NCBI RefSeq assembly: GCF_900015215.1
Contig: NZ_LN555523.1
Coordinates: forward strand, 668,912 to 732,911
Source: Romboutsia ilealis
GTDB lineage: Bacteria > Bacillota > Clostridia > Peptostreptococcales > Peptostreptococcaceae
Direction: 5' to 3'
Length of the DNA: 64,000 nt
The notes below the pieces were generated by a model. That model was given only the letters and a program-made list of their open reading frames with translations. It had not been told where the DNA came from and made no database searches. Numbering within the stretch: the first letter of the stretch is position 1; each line of letters opens with the position of its first letter. Shown here piece after piece: positions 1 through 8,430 of this stretch. Position numbers and translations under genes: made by a program.

Positions 1-157
1 AGATTTGGATATACCGGTTATTGCCGAAGGTAAAATAAATACACCAGAAGATTTAAAGAACGTTTATGAGGCTGGAGTATATTCAGCAGTAGTAGGTTCT
101 GCTATAACAAGACCACAATTGATAACAAAAAAGTTTGTAAATGCAATAGAAATATAA
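1..157 (+). CDS. nanE: N-acetylmannosamine-6-phosphate 2-epimerase, C-terminal end (partial)
   Basis: Only the last 51 codons lie in the window (reading frame from base 2, stop TAA at 155-157). The visible part reads as the end of a TIM barrel: [15 protein letters not shown] followed by [14 protein letters not shown], the phosphate-binding end typical of NanE. The family converts ManNAc-6-P to GlcNAc-6-P in sialic acid catabolism. Position directly upstream of nanA (39-nt gap) supports the call. The upstream part, promoter and any operator lie outside the window. Confidence 0.88.
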   Translation, partial: DLDIPVIAEGKINTPEDLKNVYEAGVYSAVVGSAITRPQLITKKFVNAIEI

Positions 158-196
158 AATATAAAATTAAAATAAAATTTAGAGGAGATTGAAAAA

Positions 197-1090
197 ATGA
201 AAGGAATTTATTCAGCTTTATTAGTATCATTTGATAAGGAAGGTAATATAAATGAAAAGGGATTAAGACAAATAGTAAGACATAACATCGATGTTAATAA
301 GGTAGATGGACTTTATGTAGGTGGATCTACAGGAGAAAATTTTATGTTATCTACCGATGAAAAGAAAAGAATATTTGAAGTAGTCAAAGATGAAGTTAAA
401 GATCAAATAAAATTAATAGCTCAAGTAGGATCAGTTAATTTAAAAGAAGCTGTAGAACTTGCTAAGTTTGCTACAGACTTAGGATATGATGCATTAAGTG
501 CAGTAACTCCATTTTACTATAAGTTTGATTTCAAAGAAATAAAGCATTACTATGAAACAATAATAAACTCGGTAGATAACAAAATGATAATATATTCAAT
601 ACCATTTTTAACAGGGGTAAATATGAATTTAGATCAATTTGCTGAGTTATTTGAAAATGATAAAATCATAGGAGTTAAGTTTACAGCAGCAGATTTTTAC
701 TTATTAGAAAGAATGAGAAAACGATTCCCGGAAAAGTTAATATATGCTGGATTTGATGAAATGATGTTATCAGCTACAGTATTAGGAGTAGATGGAGCAA
801 TAGGTTCAACATTTAACGTAAATGGCATAAGAGCTAGACAAATATTTGAATTAGCTCAAGAAGGTAAAATAGCAGAAGCATTAGAGATACAACATGTAAC
901 TAATGACTTAATAACTGATATATTAGAAAATGGATTGTATCAGACAATAAAAGCCATACTTGAGGAACAAGGTATAGACGCAGGATTCTGTAGACAACCA
1001 ATGAAAGAATCTACTCCAGAAATGAGGGCTAATGCAAAAGCAATGTATGAAAAATATTTTCAAAATCAAGACAGTATGTTAAACGTATAA
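197..1090 (+). CDS. nanA: N-acetylneuraminate lyase
   Basis: Protein of 297 residues in the DapA/NanA aldolase family, which cleaves N-acetylneuraminate to ManNAc and pyruvate in the cytoplasm. Visible family marks are YVGGSTGENF near residue 40 (carboxylate-binding loop), Tyr133 in IIYSIP and the Schiff-base Lys161 in GVKFTA. Length is normal for the family. Start ATG has AGAGGAG about 8 nt upstream. It follows nanE and precedes the SSS transporter, so it belongs to one sialate operon. A weak hairpin lies in the 106-nt gap after the gene (about 1127-1151) and may tune expression of the downstream genes. Confidence 0.95.
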   Translation: MKGIYSALLVSFDKEGNINEKGLRQIVRHNIDVNKVDGLYVGGSTGENFMLSTDEKKRIFEVVKDEVKDQIKLIAQVGSVNLKEAVELAKFATDLGYDALSAVTPFYYKFDFKEIKHYYETIINSVDNKMIIYSIPFLTGVNMNLDQFAELFENDKIIGVKFTAADFYLLERMRKRFPEKLIYAGFDEMMLSATVLGVDGAIGSTFNVNGIRARQIFELAQEGKIAEALEIQHVTNDLITDILENGLYQTIKAILEEQGIDAGFCRQPMKESTPEMRANAKAMYEKYFQNQDSMLNV

Positions 1091-1196
1091 TAACTATATA
1101 AATCATAATTAAAACCGGGATTATATACTATAAACTTTTAGGGTTTATAATCTAAAAAGTTATTATAGTTATAAGATTTAAGGGGGAAATAAAACT

Positions 1197-2711
1197 ATGA
1201 ATAACATGGTTGGTTTTACAAAGATAGATTTTGCAATATTAGTATTATATTTAGTTGCAGTTCTATTTGCAGGACTTTTCTTTTCTAAAAAAGAGATGAA
1301 GGGAAAAGAGTTTTTTAAGGGAGATGGAACTATACCTTGGTGGGTTACATCAGTTTCAATATTTGCAACATTACTAAGTCCGATATCTTTCTTATCATTA
1401 GCAGGTAACTCTTATGGGGGAACTTGGATATTATGGTTTGCTCAATTAGGTATGTTTATAGCAGTACCTTTAACAATAAAGTTTTTCTTACCACTTTATA
1501 GTAGGTTGGATTTAGATACAGCTTATCAATATTTAGAGATAAGATTTGATAGTAAGGGCTTAAGAATTCTTGGAGCTTTAATGTTTATTATATACCAAAT
1601 AGGACGTATGTCTATAATAATGTATTTACCTTCAGTAGTATTAGCAGAACTTACTGGAATTTCAGTAAACATTCTTATAATAGTAATGGGTATAATAGCA
1701 ATCATTTATTCATATACAGGTGGACTAAAATCGGTTTTATGGACAGACTTTATACAAGGTGTGGTACTTATAGTGGGGGTAATAGGAACATTATTCTTCT
1801 TAATAGCTAATATAAATGGCGGTGTAGGTACTATTATGGAAACTTTAACAAGTGGCCAAAAGTTCATTTCGTCTAATGAAGTAATATTTGATATTAATAT
1901 ATTAAAATCAAGTGTATTCATAATATTTGTAGGTGCAGGACTTAATACGTTCTCATCTTATGTATCAAGTCAGGATATAGTACAAAGATTTACGACAACA
2001 ACAAACTTAAAAGAATTAAAGAAAATGACTTATGGTAATGGTTTATTATCAATAACAGTTGCTACAGTATTTTATTTAATAGGCACTTGTTTATTTATAT
2101 TCTATACACAAAATCCAGAGTTAGCTCAAACAGCTAAGCAAGACCAAATATTTGCTTCATATATAGCATATCAATTACCAGTAGGTATAACTGGTATATT
2201 ATTGGCTGCAATATATGCAGCGAGTCAGTCTACTTTATCAACGGGTCTTAACTCAGTTGCAACAAGTTGGACTTTAGATATACAAACAATGATAAGTAAG
2301 GATATGAGTTTTGAAAGACAAACTAAGATAGCACAATATATATCTTTAGGAGTAGGTATAGTTGCAATAGGAGTTTCGGTGGTACTTGCAAATGGAGAAA
2401 TAAAATCAGCGTATGAGTGGTTTAATAGTTTTATGGGATTAGTACTAGGAGTTTTAGCTGGAATATTTGTACTTGGGGCATTCTGCAAAAGTGCAACAAA
2501 ATTTGGAGCTTATATAGGGTTTGTAGTATCTGCTATATTAGTTGTATATTTAAAATATAATGTACCAGATGTAACTTCTTGGTCATATTCATTAATAACT
2601 ATAACAACTTCAGTTATAGTTGGTCAAATAGTAAGTATGATACAATTACATATTACTAAAAGAAAAAATAACGTAAGAGAAGACTCGACTATTTATTATG
2701 AAGTTAATTAA
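1197..2711 (+). CDS. nanT: Sodium:solute symporter, probable sialic acid transporter
   Basis: Protein of 504 residues with about 13 hydrophobic segments, of the sodium:solute symporter (SSS) family. The N-terminal part TLLSPISFLSLAGNSYGG and the segment YSYTGGLKSVLWTDFIQG are typical SSS signatures. It sits between nanA and nanQ, so the likely substrate is N-acetylneuraminate taken up with Na+. Start ATG 1197 has AAGGGGG about 11 nt upstream. The symbol is by context: several unrelated transporter types carry the name nanT, and this one is the SSS type, not the MFS type of E. coli. Confidence 0.88.
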   Translation: MNNMVGFTKIDFAILVLYLVAVLFAGLFFSKKEMKGKEFFKGDGTIPWWVTSVSIFATLLSPISFLSLAGNSYGGTWILWFAQLGMFIAVPLTIKFFLPLYSRLDLDTAYQYLEIRFDSKGLRILGALMFIIYQIGRMSIIMYLPSVVLAELTGISVNILIIVMGIIAIIYSYTGGLKSVLWTDFIQGVVLIVGVIGTLFFLIANINGGVGTIMETLTSGQKFISSNEVIFDINILKSSVFIIFVGAGLNTFSSYVSSQDIVQRFTTTTNLKELKKMTYGNGLLSITVATVFYLIGTCLFIFYTQNPELAQTAKQDQIFASYIAYQLPVGITGILLAAIYAASQSTLSTGLNSVATSWTLDIQTMISKDMSFERQTKIAQYISLGVGIVAIGVSVVLANGEIKSAYEWFNSFMGLVLGVLAGIFVLGAFCKSATKFGAYIGFVVSAILVVYLKYNVPDVTSWSYSLITITTSVIVGQIVSMIQLHITKRKNNVREDSTIYYEVN

Positions 2712-2726
2712 CTGGAGGAACTTAGT

Positions 2727-3179
2727 ATGATATTTGGGAATATAAATCATGAAAAAACTTATGCTAAATTAGATAAAGATTTATTTAATTGTCTTGAATA
2801 TACAAAGAATAATAATTTAGTTAAGCTTGAAAAAGGAAGTTATGAAATCGATGGTAAGAATATATTCGTAAACATAGTTGAATATGATACTTGTGAAAAA
2901 GAAGACAGATTTTGGGAAGCGCATAAAAAGTATATAGATATACATTTTATGATTAAAGGAAGAGAAAGGATAGAGTTGAATTTTATAGAAAATTTAACTA
3001 AAAAAGAGTACGAAGAAGAAGGTGACTTTTTATCATTAGATGGAGAATCTAATTCTTATGTAGAGCTTTGTGAAGGTGATTTCTTAATTTGCTATCCAGA
3101 AGATGCACATATGACATCTTTAAAAGTCGATGAAAAAGAGAATATAAAGAAAGCCATATTTAAGGTTATAATTAGATAA
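2727..3179 (+). CDS. nanQ: YhcH/YjgK/YiaL (NanQ-type) family protein
   Basis: Protein of 150 residues of the YhcH/DUF386 cupin-like family. Family marks are the stretch FWEAHKKYIDIHFMIKGRE and a C-terminal CYPEDAHM, which carry the histidines and acidic residues of the metal site. In enterobacteria the family member NanQ/YhcH acts as a sialic acid anomerase in the cytoplasm. The gene starts 15 nt after the transporter stop with a good GGAGG, so it is co-transcribed. Assignment of anomerase activity is from family knowledge plus operon position. Confidence 0.82.
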   Translation: MIFGNINHEKTYAKLDKDLFNCLEYTKNNNLVKLEKGSYEIDGKNIFVNIVEYDTCEKEDRFWEAHKKYIDIHFMIKGRERIELNFIENLTKKEYEEEGDFLSLDGESNSYVELCEGDFLICYPEDAHMTSLKVDEKENIKKAIFKVIIR

Positions 3180-3201
3180 TGATTATCCAAAATATTGATA
3201 T

Positions 3202-3231
3202 AAAGGGAGAGTAGTTTTCTGCTCTCCTTTT
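3202..3231 (+). terminator. Intra-operon hairpin with T-run
   Basis: A nearly perfect stem (AAAGGGAGAGTAG pairing with CTGCTCTCCTTTT, four-base TTTT loop) lies between nanQ and the esterase gene. Only a short T-run follows, so it may be a partial terminator or an mRNA processing/stability hairpin dividing the nan operon. Confidence 0.6.
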
Positions 3232-3253
3232 AAGTGTATGAAGGAGAGATACT

Positions 3254-4057
3254 ATGGAAAAAATAGATGTATTTTTATTAATAGGACAAAGTAATGCAAG
3301 AGGTGTAGGTAATCCAAAAGAAAGTGAGATACCAAATGAAAATTGCTTTGAATACTTAAAAAATGGTGAAATTATAAATATGACAACTACTTTAGAAAGT
3401 TCTGAAGGGGATGGAACAATAGCTCCGGCTTTTTCTAATAGATGGAATAAGCTTACAGGTAATAAAGTTTGTTTTATACATGAAGCTAAAGATGGATCTA
3501 GAATAAAAAATTGGAATCATGATGCCAATCAATTTTTGAATGATGCTATAGATAAGTTTAATAAAGGAATAGAAAAAATAAGTAAAAATTATGAAATAGT
3601 AAATAAATATGTTATATGGATTCAAGGTGAAAGTGACGCTAAATATGGAAGTGATATTATATATTATAAAGAAAACTTAAAATCCATAGCAAATAGATTA
3701 AAATATGAATGTAACATTGATAAAATGTTTGTAAGTTTAACTGGATATTGGTTAGGACATAAAGATTATTTGATAAGGACTAGAAGAATAGCAGCAGCAC
3801 AAGAAGCAGCGTGTAATGAATGTGATATATTATGTGTTGGGAGTAAAAGAGCTATGACTTATCATGAAGAAAAACTAGTTATAGATGATGTCCATTACTC
3901 TCAAGAAGGATTAAATATATTAGGAAAGGATTTAAGCAATAATATATTTAAATATCAAAGTATTAAAGAAGATTTACAAATAGAAGATACTATAAATTTA
4001 GAAAAGGAAAGAGAATATATAAAATTTTTAGAAGAAATAAATAATAAATATTCTTAA
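3254..4057 (+). CDS. Sialate O-acetylesterase-like SGNH hydrolase (SASA domain)
   Basis: Protein of 267 residues without a signal peptide, so cytoplasmic. It shows the SASA/DUF303 signatures: nucleophile block LIGQSNARG at residues 9-17, WIQGESDA in the middle and the Asp-His pair DDVHYS near residue 215. The family removes O-acetyl groups from sialic acids or from plant polysaccharides. In this operon the natural reading is de-O-acetylation of imported sialic acid before NanA cleavage. Start ATG 3254 has AAGGAGAG 5 nt upstream. E. coli NanS is a periplasmic analogue and is not assumed to be the direct orthologue. Confidence 0.8.
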   Translation: MEKIDVFLLIGQSNARGVGNPKESEIPNENCFEYLKNGEIINMTTTLESSEGDGTIAPAFSNRWNKLTGNKVCFIHEAKDGSRIKNWNHDANQFLNDAIDKFNKGIEKISKNYEIVNKYVIWIQGESDAKYGSDIIYYKENLKSIANRLKYECNIDKMFVSLTGYWLGHKDYLIRTRRIAAAQEAACNECDILCVGSKRAMTYHEEKLVIDDVHYSQEGLNILGKDLSNNIFKYQSIKEDLQIEDTINLEKEREYIKFLEEINNKYS

Positions 4058-4076
4058 AATAAAAGGGGGATAAATA

Positions 4077-4964
4077 ATGAATAGATTTATATGCATAGAT
4101 GTAGGCGGGACTTCTATAAAGTATGGATTGTCGAATGAAATAGGAGAGTTTATAGATAAAGGTAGTGTAGATACAGAAGCATTAGAAAAAGGCGGACCTG
4201 GTATCTTAGAAAAGATTAAAACTATATCTAAAAAGTATATAGAAGATAATGATATAGACGGAATATGTATATCAACAGCAGGTATGGTTGACTCAAAAAA
4301 AGGAAAAGTTGTATATGCTTTAGAGCATTTGATACCAGAATATACAGGTATGGAAATAAAAAGGGAAGTAGAAAAGGAATTTAATATAAGATGTGAAGTA
4401 GAAAATGATGTTAATTGTGCTGGTTTAGGAGAAACATGGTTAGGAGCAGGTAAAAATGCTAAGTCATCTGTATGTTTGACTGTTGGAACAGGAATAGGGG
4501 GATGTGTAATATTAGATAATAAATTAATTCATGGATTCTCAAATAGTGCAGGTGAGATAGGATATATGAATATAAATGGAAAAAGTCTTCAAGATTTAGC
4601 ATCTACAAGTAGTTTAGTAAGAAAAATTGCTAAAATAAAAAATATATCTCAACAGGATATTGATGGAAAAATTATTTTTGATATGGCAAAAAATAATGAT
4701 AAAGATTGTTTAAATGAAATCGATAATATGGTAAAATCATTAGCGATTGGTATAGCAAATATATGTTATTTAATAAACCCAGAAGTATTAATACTTGGTG
4801 GAGGGATAATGGCGCAAGAAGAATTTTTAAAGCCAAGAATAGATAAGGCATTAAAAGAAATACTTGTACCTAGGATATATGAAAATACGAAAATAGAATT
4901 TGCTAAAAGACAAAATGATGCAGGAATGATAGGTGCACTGTATAATTTTTTAAGTCAAATATAA
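4077..4964 (+). CDS. nanK: ROK-family kinase, probable N-acetylmannosamine kinase
   Basis: Protein of 295 residues of the ROK sugar kinase family. ATP-binding motifs are CIDVGGTSIKYG near residue 6 and LTVGTGIGGCV near residue 138; catalytic Asp lies in EVENDVNCAGLGE. In the nan operon the expected reaction is ManNAc to ManNAc-6-P, feeding NanE. After HGFSNSAGEIGYM the usual ROK zinc motif CxCGxxGCxE is missing and is replaced by NINGKSLQDLAS, so this is a zinc-free ROK variant. Start ATG 4077 follows AAAGGGGGA. Sugar specificity is inferred from context. Confidence 0.85.
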   Translation: MNRFICIDVGGTSIKYGLSNEIGEFIDKGSVDTEALEKGGPGILEKIKTISKKYIEDNDIDGICISTAGMVDSKKGKVVYALEHLIPEYTGMEIKREVEKEFNIRCEVENDVNCAGLGETWLGAGKNAKSSVCLTVGTGIGGCVILDNKLIHGFSNSAGEIGYMNINGKSLQDLASTSSLVRKIAKIKNISQQDIDGKIIFDMAKNNDKDCLNEIDNMVKSLAIGIANICYLINPEVLILGGGIMAQEEFLKPRIDKALKEILVPRIYENTKIEFAKRQNDAGMIGALYNFLSQI

Positions 4965-4984
4965 AATAGATAGAGGGTTTTGTT

Positions 4985-5842
4985 ATGGGAATTATAGACG
5001 AATTGAAAACGCCTAGCTTCAAAGTTACTAAGTCTGATAAAATACTTATGAAGTATATAAAAGAGAATATAGAATATGTATCGTATATGCCTATTTCTCA
5101 AATTGCAAAAGAAAGTAATATTGGAGAAGCAACTATTACAAGATTTTCAAAAAAGATGGGATTTAGCAGTTTACAAGATTTTAAAGTTACATTAGCTCAA
5201 GAAATTTCTATAAACAATAAATCAAAAACTATAATAAATAGCAATATAGAAAATGATGAACCAGCTATTGATACAGCAAAAAAATTATTAAGTTCTAATA
5301 TAACTACTTTAGAAAAAACAGTGGATTTAATTAATAATCAAGATATACATAATTGTGCAAATATGATTATTAATGCTAGAAGAATATATTTTGTAGGGAT
5401 TGGATATTCGGGCATAATAGCGCAAGATTCTAATTATAAGTTTATGAGAATAGGTTTAAATTGTATGAGCTTTGATAGCAGCCACACTATGATAATGATG
5501 GCATCTATAATGGAAGCAGAAGATTTATTAATAGCAATATCGCATACTGGTGAGACTGATGCCATTATAAAAACTGTGGAACTTGCTAAACAAAATAATG
5601 TTAATATAATTTCGATTACTCAAAACCAAGAATCTAAGTTAAAAGATAGATCAGATATCAATCTTGCTTATGTATCAGAAGAAACTATCCTAGAGACTGG
5701 ATCTATATCTTCAAAATTAGCTCAAATATTTTTACTGGATCTTATATATACTCAAGTAGTAAAAGAAAAATCAAGCGAAGCGATTGATCGAAAGATAAAG
5801 ACTACAGATGCAATAAAGTCTTTAAAAAATAATTATATATAA
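4985..5842 (+). CDS. RpiR-family regulator of the sialate operon
   Basis: Protein of 285 residues: N-terminal RpiR-type helix-turn-helix (about residues 1-77, with MPISQIAKESNIGEATITRF) and a C-terminal SIS phosphosugar-binding domain (about 110-250, with FVGIGYSGIIAQD and AISHTGETDAII). RpiR proteins sense phosphorylated sugars; here ManNAc-6-P or GlcNAc-6-P would be the logical effector, as for NanR of other Firmicutes. It is the last gene of the nan operon, 20 nt after the kinase. The start ATG has GAGGG 8 nt upstream. The operator must lie outside the window. Confidence 0.85.
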   Translation: MGIIDELKTPSFKVTKSDKILMKYIKENIEYVSYMPISQIAKESNIGEATITRFSKKMGFSSLQDFKVTLAQEISINNKSKTIINSNIENDEPAIDTAKKLLSSNITTLEKTVDLINNQDIHNCANMIINARRIYFVGIGYSGIIAQDSNYKFMRIGLNCMSFDSSHTMIMMASIMEAEDLLIAISHTGETDAIIKTVELAKQNNVNIISITQNQESKLKDRSDINLAYVSEETILETGSISSKLAQIFLLDLIYTQVVKEKSSEAIDRKIKTTDAIKSLKNNYI

Positions 5843-5998
5843 ATAATATTTGATTAGTAGGGTAATAATATTAAACTTATTGCTCTATTTTTATATAAAT
5901 GAATAAATATTATTTATAGGTAAATCTTAAATTTTTTTAATTTGAATATTCTCATTTTATAACAAAAATACCACTAGATTATATAAATATCAAATAAC

Positions 5999-6037
5999 AA
6001 ACTATAGAATAATAATTATCATTTTATAGTTTTTTTA
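5999..6037 (+). terminator. Terminator of the nan operon
   Basis: AAACTATA pairs with TATAGTTT around an AT-rich loop and is followed by a seven-T run. The T-run is also the first part of the dispersed repeat copy that begins here. Confidence 0.6.
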
Positions 6038-6187
6038 TGCTTAATGATATTGGTACTATAATACCTAAAAAATGCAGATAAATTTTGAATGTAAGTAATA
6101 TAAATAAACTGTTTTTTAGCATAAAATGATTTTGAACGATGTATCAGCAACATGAAGTGTTTCGCTGATACGTCGCTCAAGTAAAGA
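6030..6187 (+). repeat. Dispersed structured repeat, copy 1
   Basis: Copy of the roughly 190-nt repeat family. It has the 5' block (TATGCTTAATGATATT, then TAAGTAATAT) and the 3' block (CATGAAGTGTTTCGC, then CGTCGCTCAAG). The middle module found in copies at 28481 and 48651 is missing. GTATCAGC (6141-6148) pairs with GCTGATAC (6164-6171), a stem that differs from copy 8 by compensatory changes. It fills the gap between the sialate regulator and the convergent AEC gene. Confidence 0.75.
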
Positions 6188-6248
6188 TAACTCTTTATTT
6201 AATAATGTAATCAGTGATTTTAAGTTTAAAATTAATATTGTATTTGTA

Positions 6249-7187
6249 TTAAATTAAATAGAATTGTTTCAATATAAATATCCACATAAATACTGTAATA
6301 ACACAAAAAGCAGATGTAAATACAACTATTTGACTTGCAAGATCACTATCTGAATCCATTTGTTTAGCCATAGTAAAAGATGAAATTGCAGTTGGAGCAG
6401 CAAATATAATCATAAGTGTAGAAAGTTCGACATCTCTATATCCAAACATAATACATATTGGAAGAATAATACATGGGATCAATATAGTTTTTCCGATAAC
6501 AGCTATAGTTGTCTGTTTTAGATACTTCTTTATATTATCGAATTTAAAAGATGCTCCAAGTAGTATAAGTGAAAGTGGAGTAGCTATTTTTGAGACATCA
6601 CTTATTGTTTTTTCTATTGCTGTAGGAATTTTAATTTTAAGAAGTAAAGTAAGTACACCTAAGCAAGATGCAATTATAAGTGGATTTTTTATTATTCCTA
6701 TAAATATTTTTTTAAAATTAAGTTTGCCACCTCTGAAAGTTTCTAGTGCAAGTACTGATAGCATATTGAAAAGAGGAACAATAACTGCAATTAAAAGAGC
6801 AGCAACACCAACTTTTTCACTTCCAAATAAGGACTCTGTTATAGGAAGACCAAATATTACAAAGTTACTTCTAAATAATCCTTGGAGTAGAGCGCCTCGC
6901 TTTTTATTATCTTTTTCTATTAATGGAACTAATAAATATAAAATTAAATATAAAACTATTACACAAGTTACTGAAAATATTATTAGCTTTAAATTGAATG
7001 TGTCATGTAAATCAGTTTTATATATGTTGTAAAATAATAACATTGGTAAAAATGATTTAAATGTAATATTGTTCATTCTATCCAATGTACTATTATCAAA
7101 CAAATTAAGATATTTAAGAAAATATCCTAATGACATTGTAAGAAATAATGGCAAGACAACATTAAGCGATAATATAAGATTTTCCAT
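6249..7187 (-). CDS. AEC-family (auxin efflux carrier type) transporter
   Basis: Membrane protein of 312 residues with about ten hydrophobic segments, of the AEC/malate permease family. It shows the N-terminal MSLGYFLKYLNLFD and the C-terminal AAPTAISSFTMAKQMDSD, both typical of bacterial AEC proteins. The family exports or imports organic acids such as malate; the substrate here is unknown. The start at 7187 is chosen because GGGGGGATTT lies just before it; an upstream in-frame start at 7256 has no such site. It converges on the nan operon. Confidence 0.82.
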   Translation of the reverse strand: MENLILSLNVVLPLFLTMSLGYFLKYLNLFDNSTLDRMNNITFKSFLPMLLFYNIYKTDLHDTFNLKLIIFSVTCVIVLYLILYLLVPLIEKDNKKRGALLQGLFRSNFVIFGLPITESLFGSEKVGVAALLIAVIVPLFNMLSVLALETFRGGKLNFKKIFIGIIKNPLIIASCLGVLTLLLKIKIPTAIEKTISDVSKIATPLSLILLGASFKFDNIKKYLKQTTIAVIGKTILIPCIILPICIMFGYRDVELSTLMIIFAAPTAISSFTMAKQMDSDSDLASQIVVFTSAFCVITVFMWIFILKQFYLI

Positions 7188-7458
7188 AGTAAATCCCCCC
7201 AAATTATAATAATTGTTAATATACACAATTATAGATTTAATAATTTCAAAAATCAAATATAAGCATTTTTTTAGTATTTACTAGATTTTAATACTATTTA
7301 TATAATATTATAGATAAATTTAAATCTAGCTTGATTTATAGCCTAATAATATTTAAATAATCTAATTTTATTGATAATTTAATTGAAAAATATAAATCTA
7401 TATGAGATAATAAATAAAATTTGAAAAGATATAATAGGCAATAGAGAGGATACATAAT

Positions 7459-7986
7459 ATGATAAATATAAGAGTTGAACAGGAATTAGATTATAAAATA
7501 GTTGAAGATGTTATAGAAAATGCATTTTTAAATGCAGAATTTACAGACAACCAAGAGCATAATTTAGTTAATAGACTTAGAAAGAGTAGTGAATTTATAC
7601 CAGAGTTATCTTTAGTTGCAGAGATTGATAATAAAATAGTTGGTCATATACTTTTTACTAAAATAAATATAGAAAGTAATAAAGAATCTTTTGAATCACT
7701 AGCCTTAGCTCCACTCTCCGTATTGCTAGATTATCAGAATAAAGGTATAGGTAAAGCTCTTATGAATTATGGATTAGAAGTTGCGAAAAATTTAGGGTAT
7801 GAATCTGTAGTTGTTTTAGGTCATGAAAATTATTATCCTAAGTTTGGATTTAAAAAAGCAAGTGAGTTTGATATAAAACCTCCATTTGAAGTGCCGGATG
7901 AGGCATTTATGGCATTAGAACTAAATAAAAATGGGCTAAAGAATGTAAGCGGAATAGTTAAATACTCAAATGCTTTCTTTGAATAA
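7459..7986 (+). CDS. GNAT-family N-acetyltransferase
   Basis: Protein of 175 residues with the complete GNAT fold of the YhbS-like group. The acetyl-CoA pyrophosphate loop is DYQNKGIGKALMNYG, preceded by LAPLSVL, and followed by VVVLGHENYYPKFGFKKA. The acceptor is unknown; relatives act on small molecules or protein N termini. Single gene with AGAGGA upstream of the ATG and a strong terminator after the stop. Confidence 0.85.
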   Translation: MINIRVEQELDYKIVEDVIENAFLNAEFTDNQEHNLVNRLRKSSEFIPELSLVAEIDNKIVGHILFTKINIESNKESFESLALAPLSVLLDYQNKGIGKALMNYGLEVAKNLGYESVVVLGHENYYPKFGFKKASEFDIKPPFEVPDEAFMALELNKNGLKNVSGIVKYSNAFFE

Positions 7987-8022
7987 ATAAGTAAAATATT
8001 TGAAATTAATTAAATATAAATA

Positions 8023-8064
8023 AAAAAGGGCTGAATATAATTTTAAAATTATATTCAGCTTTTT
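8023..8064 (+). terminator. Terminator after the GNAT gene
   Basis: Long stem: GCTGAATATAA pairs with TTATATTCAGC (8030-8059) followed by TTTTT. The T-run leads directly into repeat copy 2. Confidence 0.85.
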
Positions 8065-8278
8065 ACGTTTAATGATATTATAATACTTAAAAAAATATGG
8101 ACAATTTTTAAATGTAAGTAATATCATTAAACTAGTTTTGATTGTAAAAAAATTTTGAAATGTTACGCCCACACAGGGGCTCAAGTAACAGATGAATCTG
8201 TTGATGAAATAAAAAATAGTATTCAGCGTGCATTGAAGTGTTTAGCTGATAAGTCGCTCAATCTAAGCGTATTTTTTT
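8060..8278 (+). repeat. Dispersed structured repeat, copy 2
   Basis: Contains all blocks of the family in diverged form: TTACGTTTAATGATATTATAA, TGTAAGTAATATCA, TTACGCCCACACAGGGGCTC, and the 3' block TTGAAGTGTTTAGCTGATAA followed by GTCGCTCAA. TCAGC pairs with GCTGA at the position of the covarying stem. It fills most of the gap between the acetyltransferase and the MFS gene. Confidence 0.75.
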
Positions 8279-8430
8279 GAAAATTTTTTTATAATTTATA
8301 ATTCTTTTGGACAATTTATAATAGTACTGTATAAATTTGAAGTGAGCTGTTTGGACAATGCAAATTTTCAATAATATAAAAAATTTAAATGTAGATACTA
8401 ATATTAAATAATCTGTTATGGAGGATGAGT

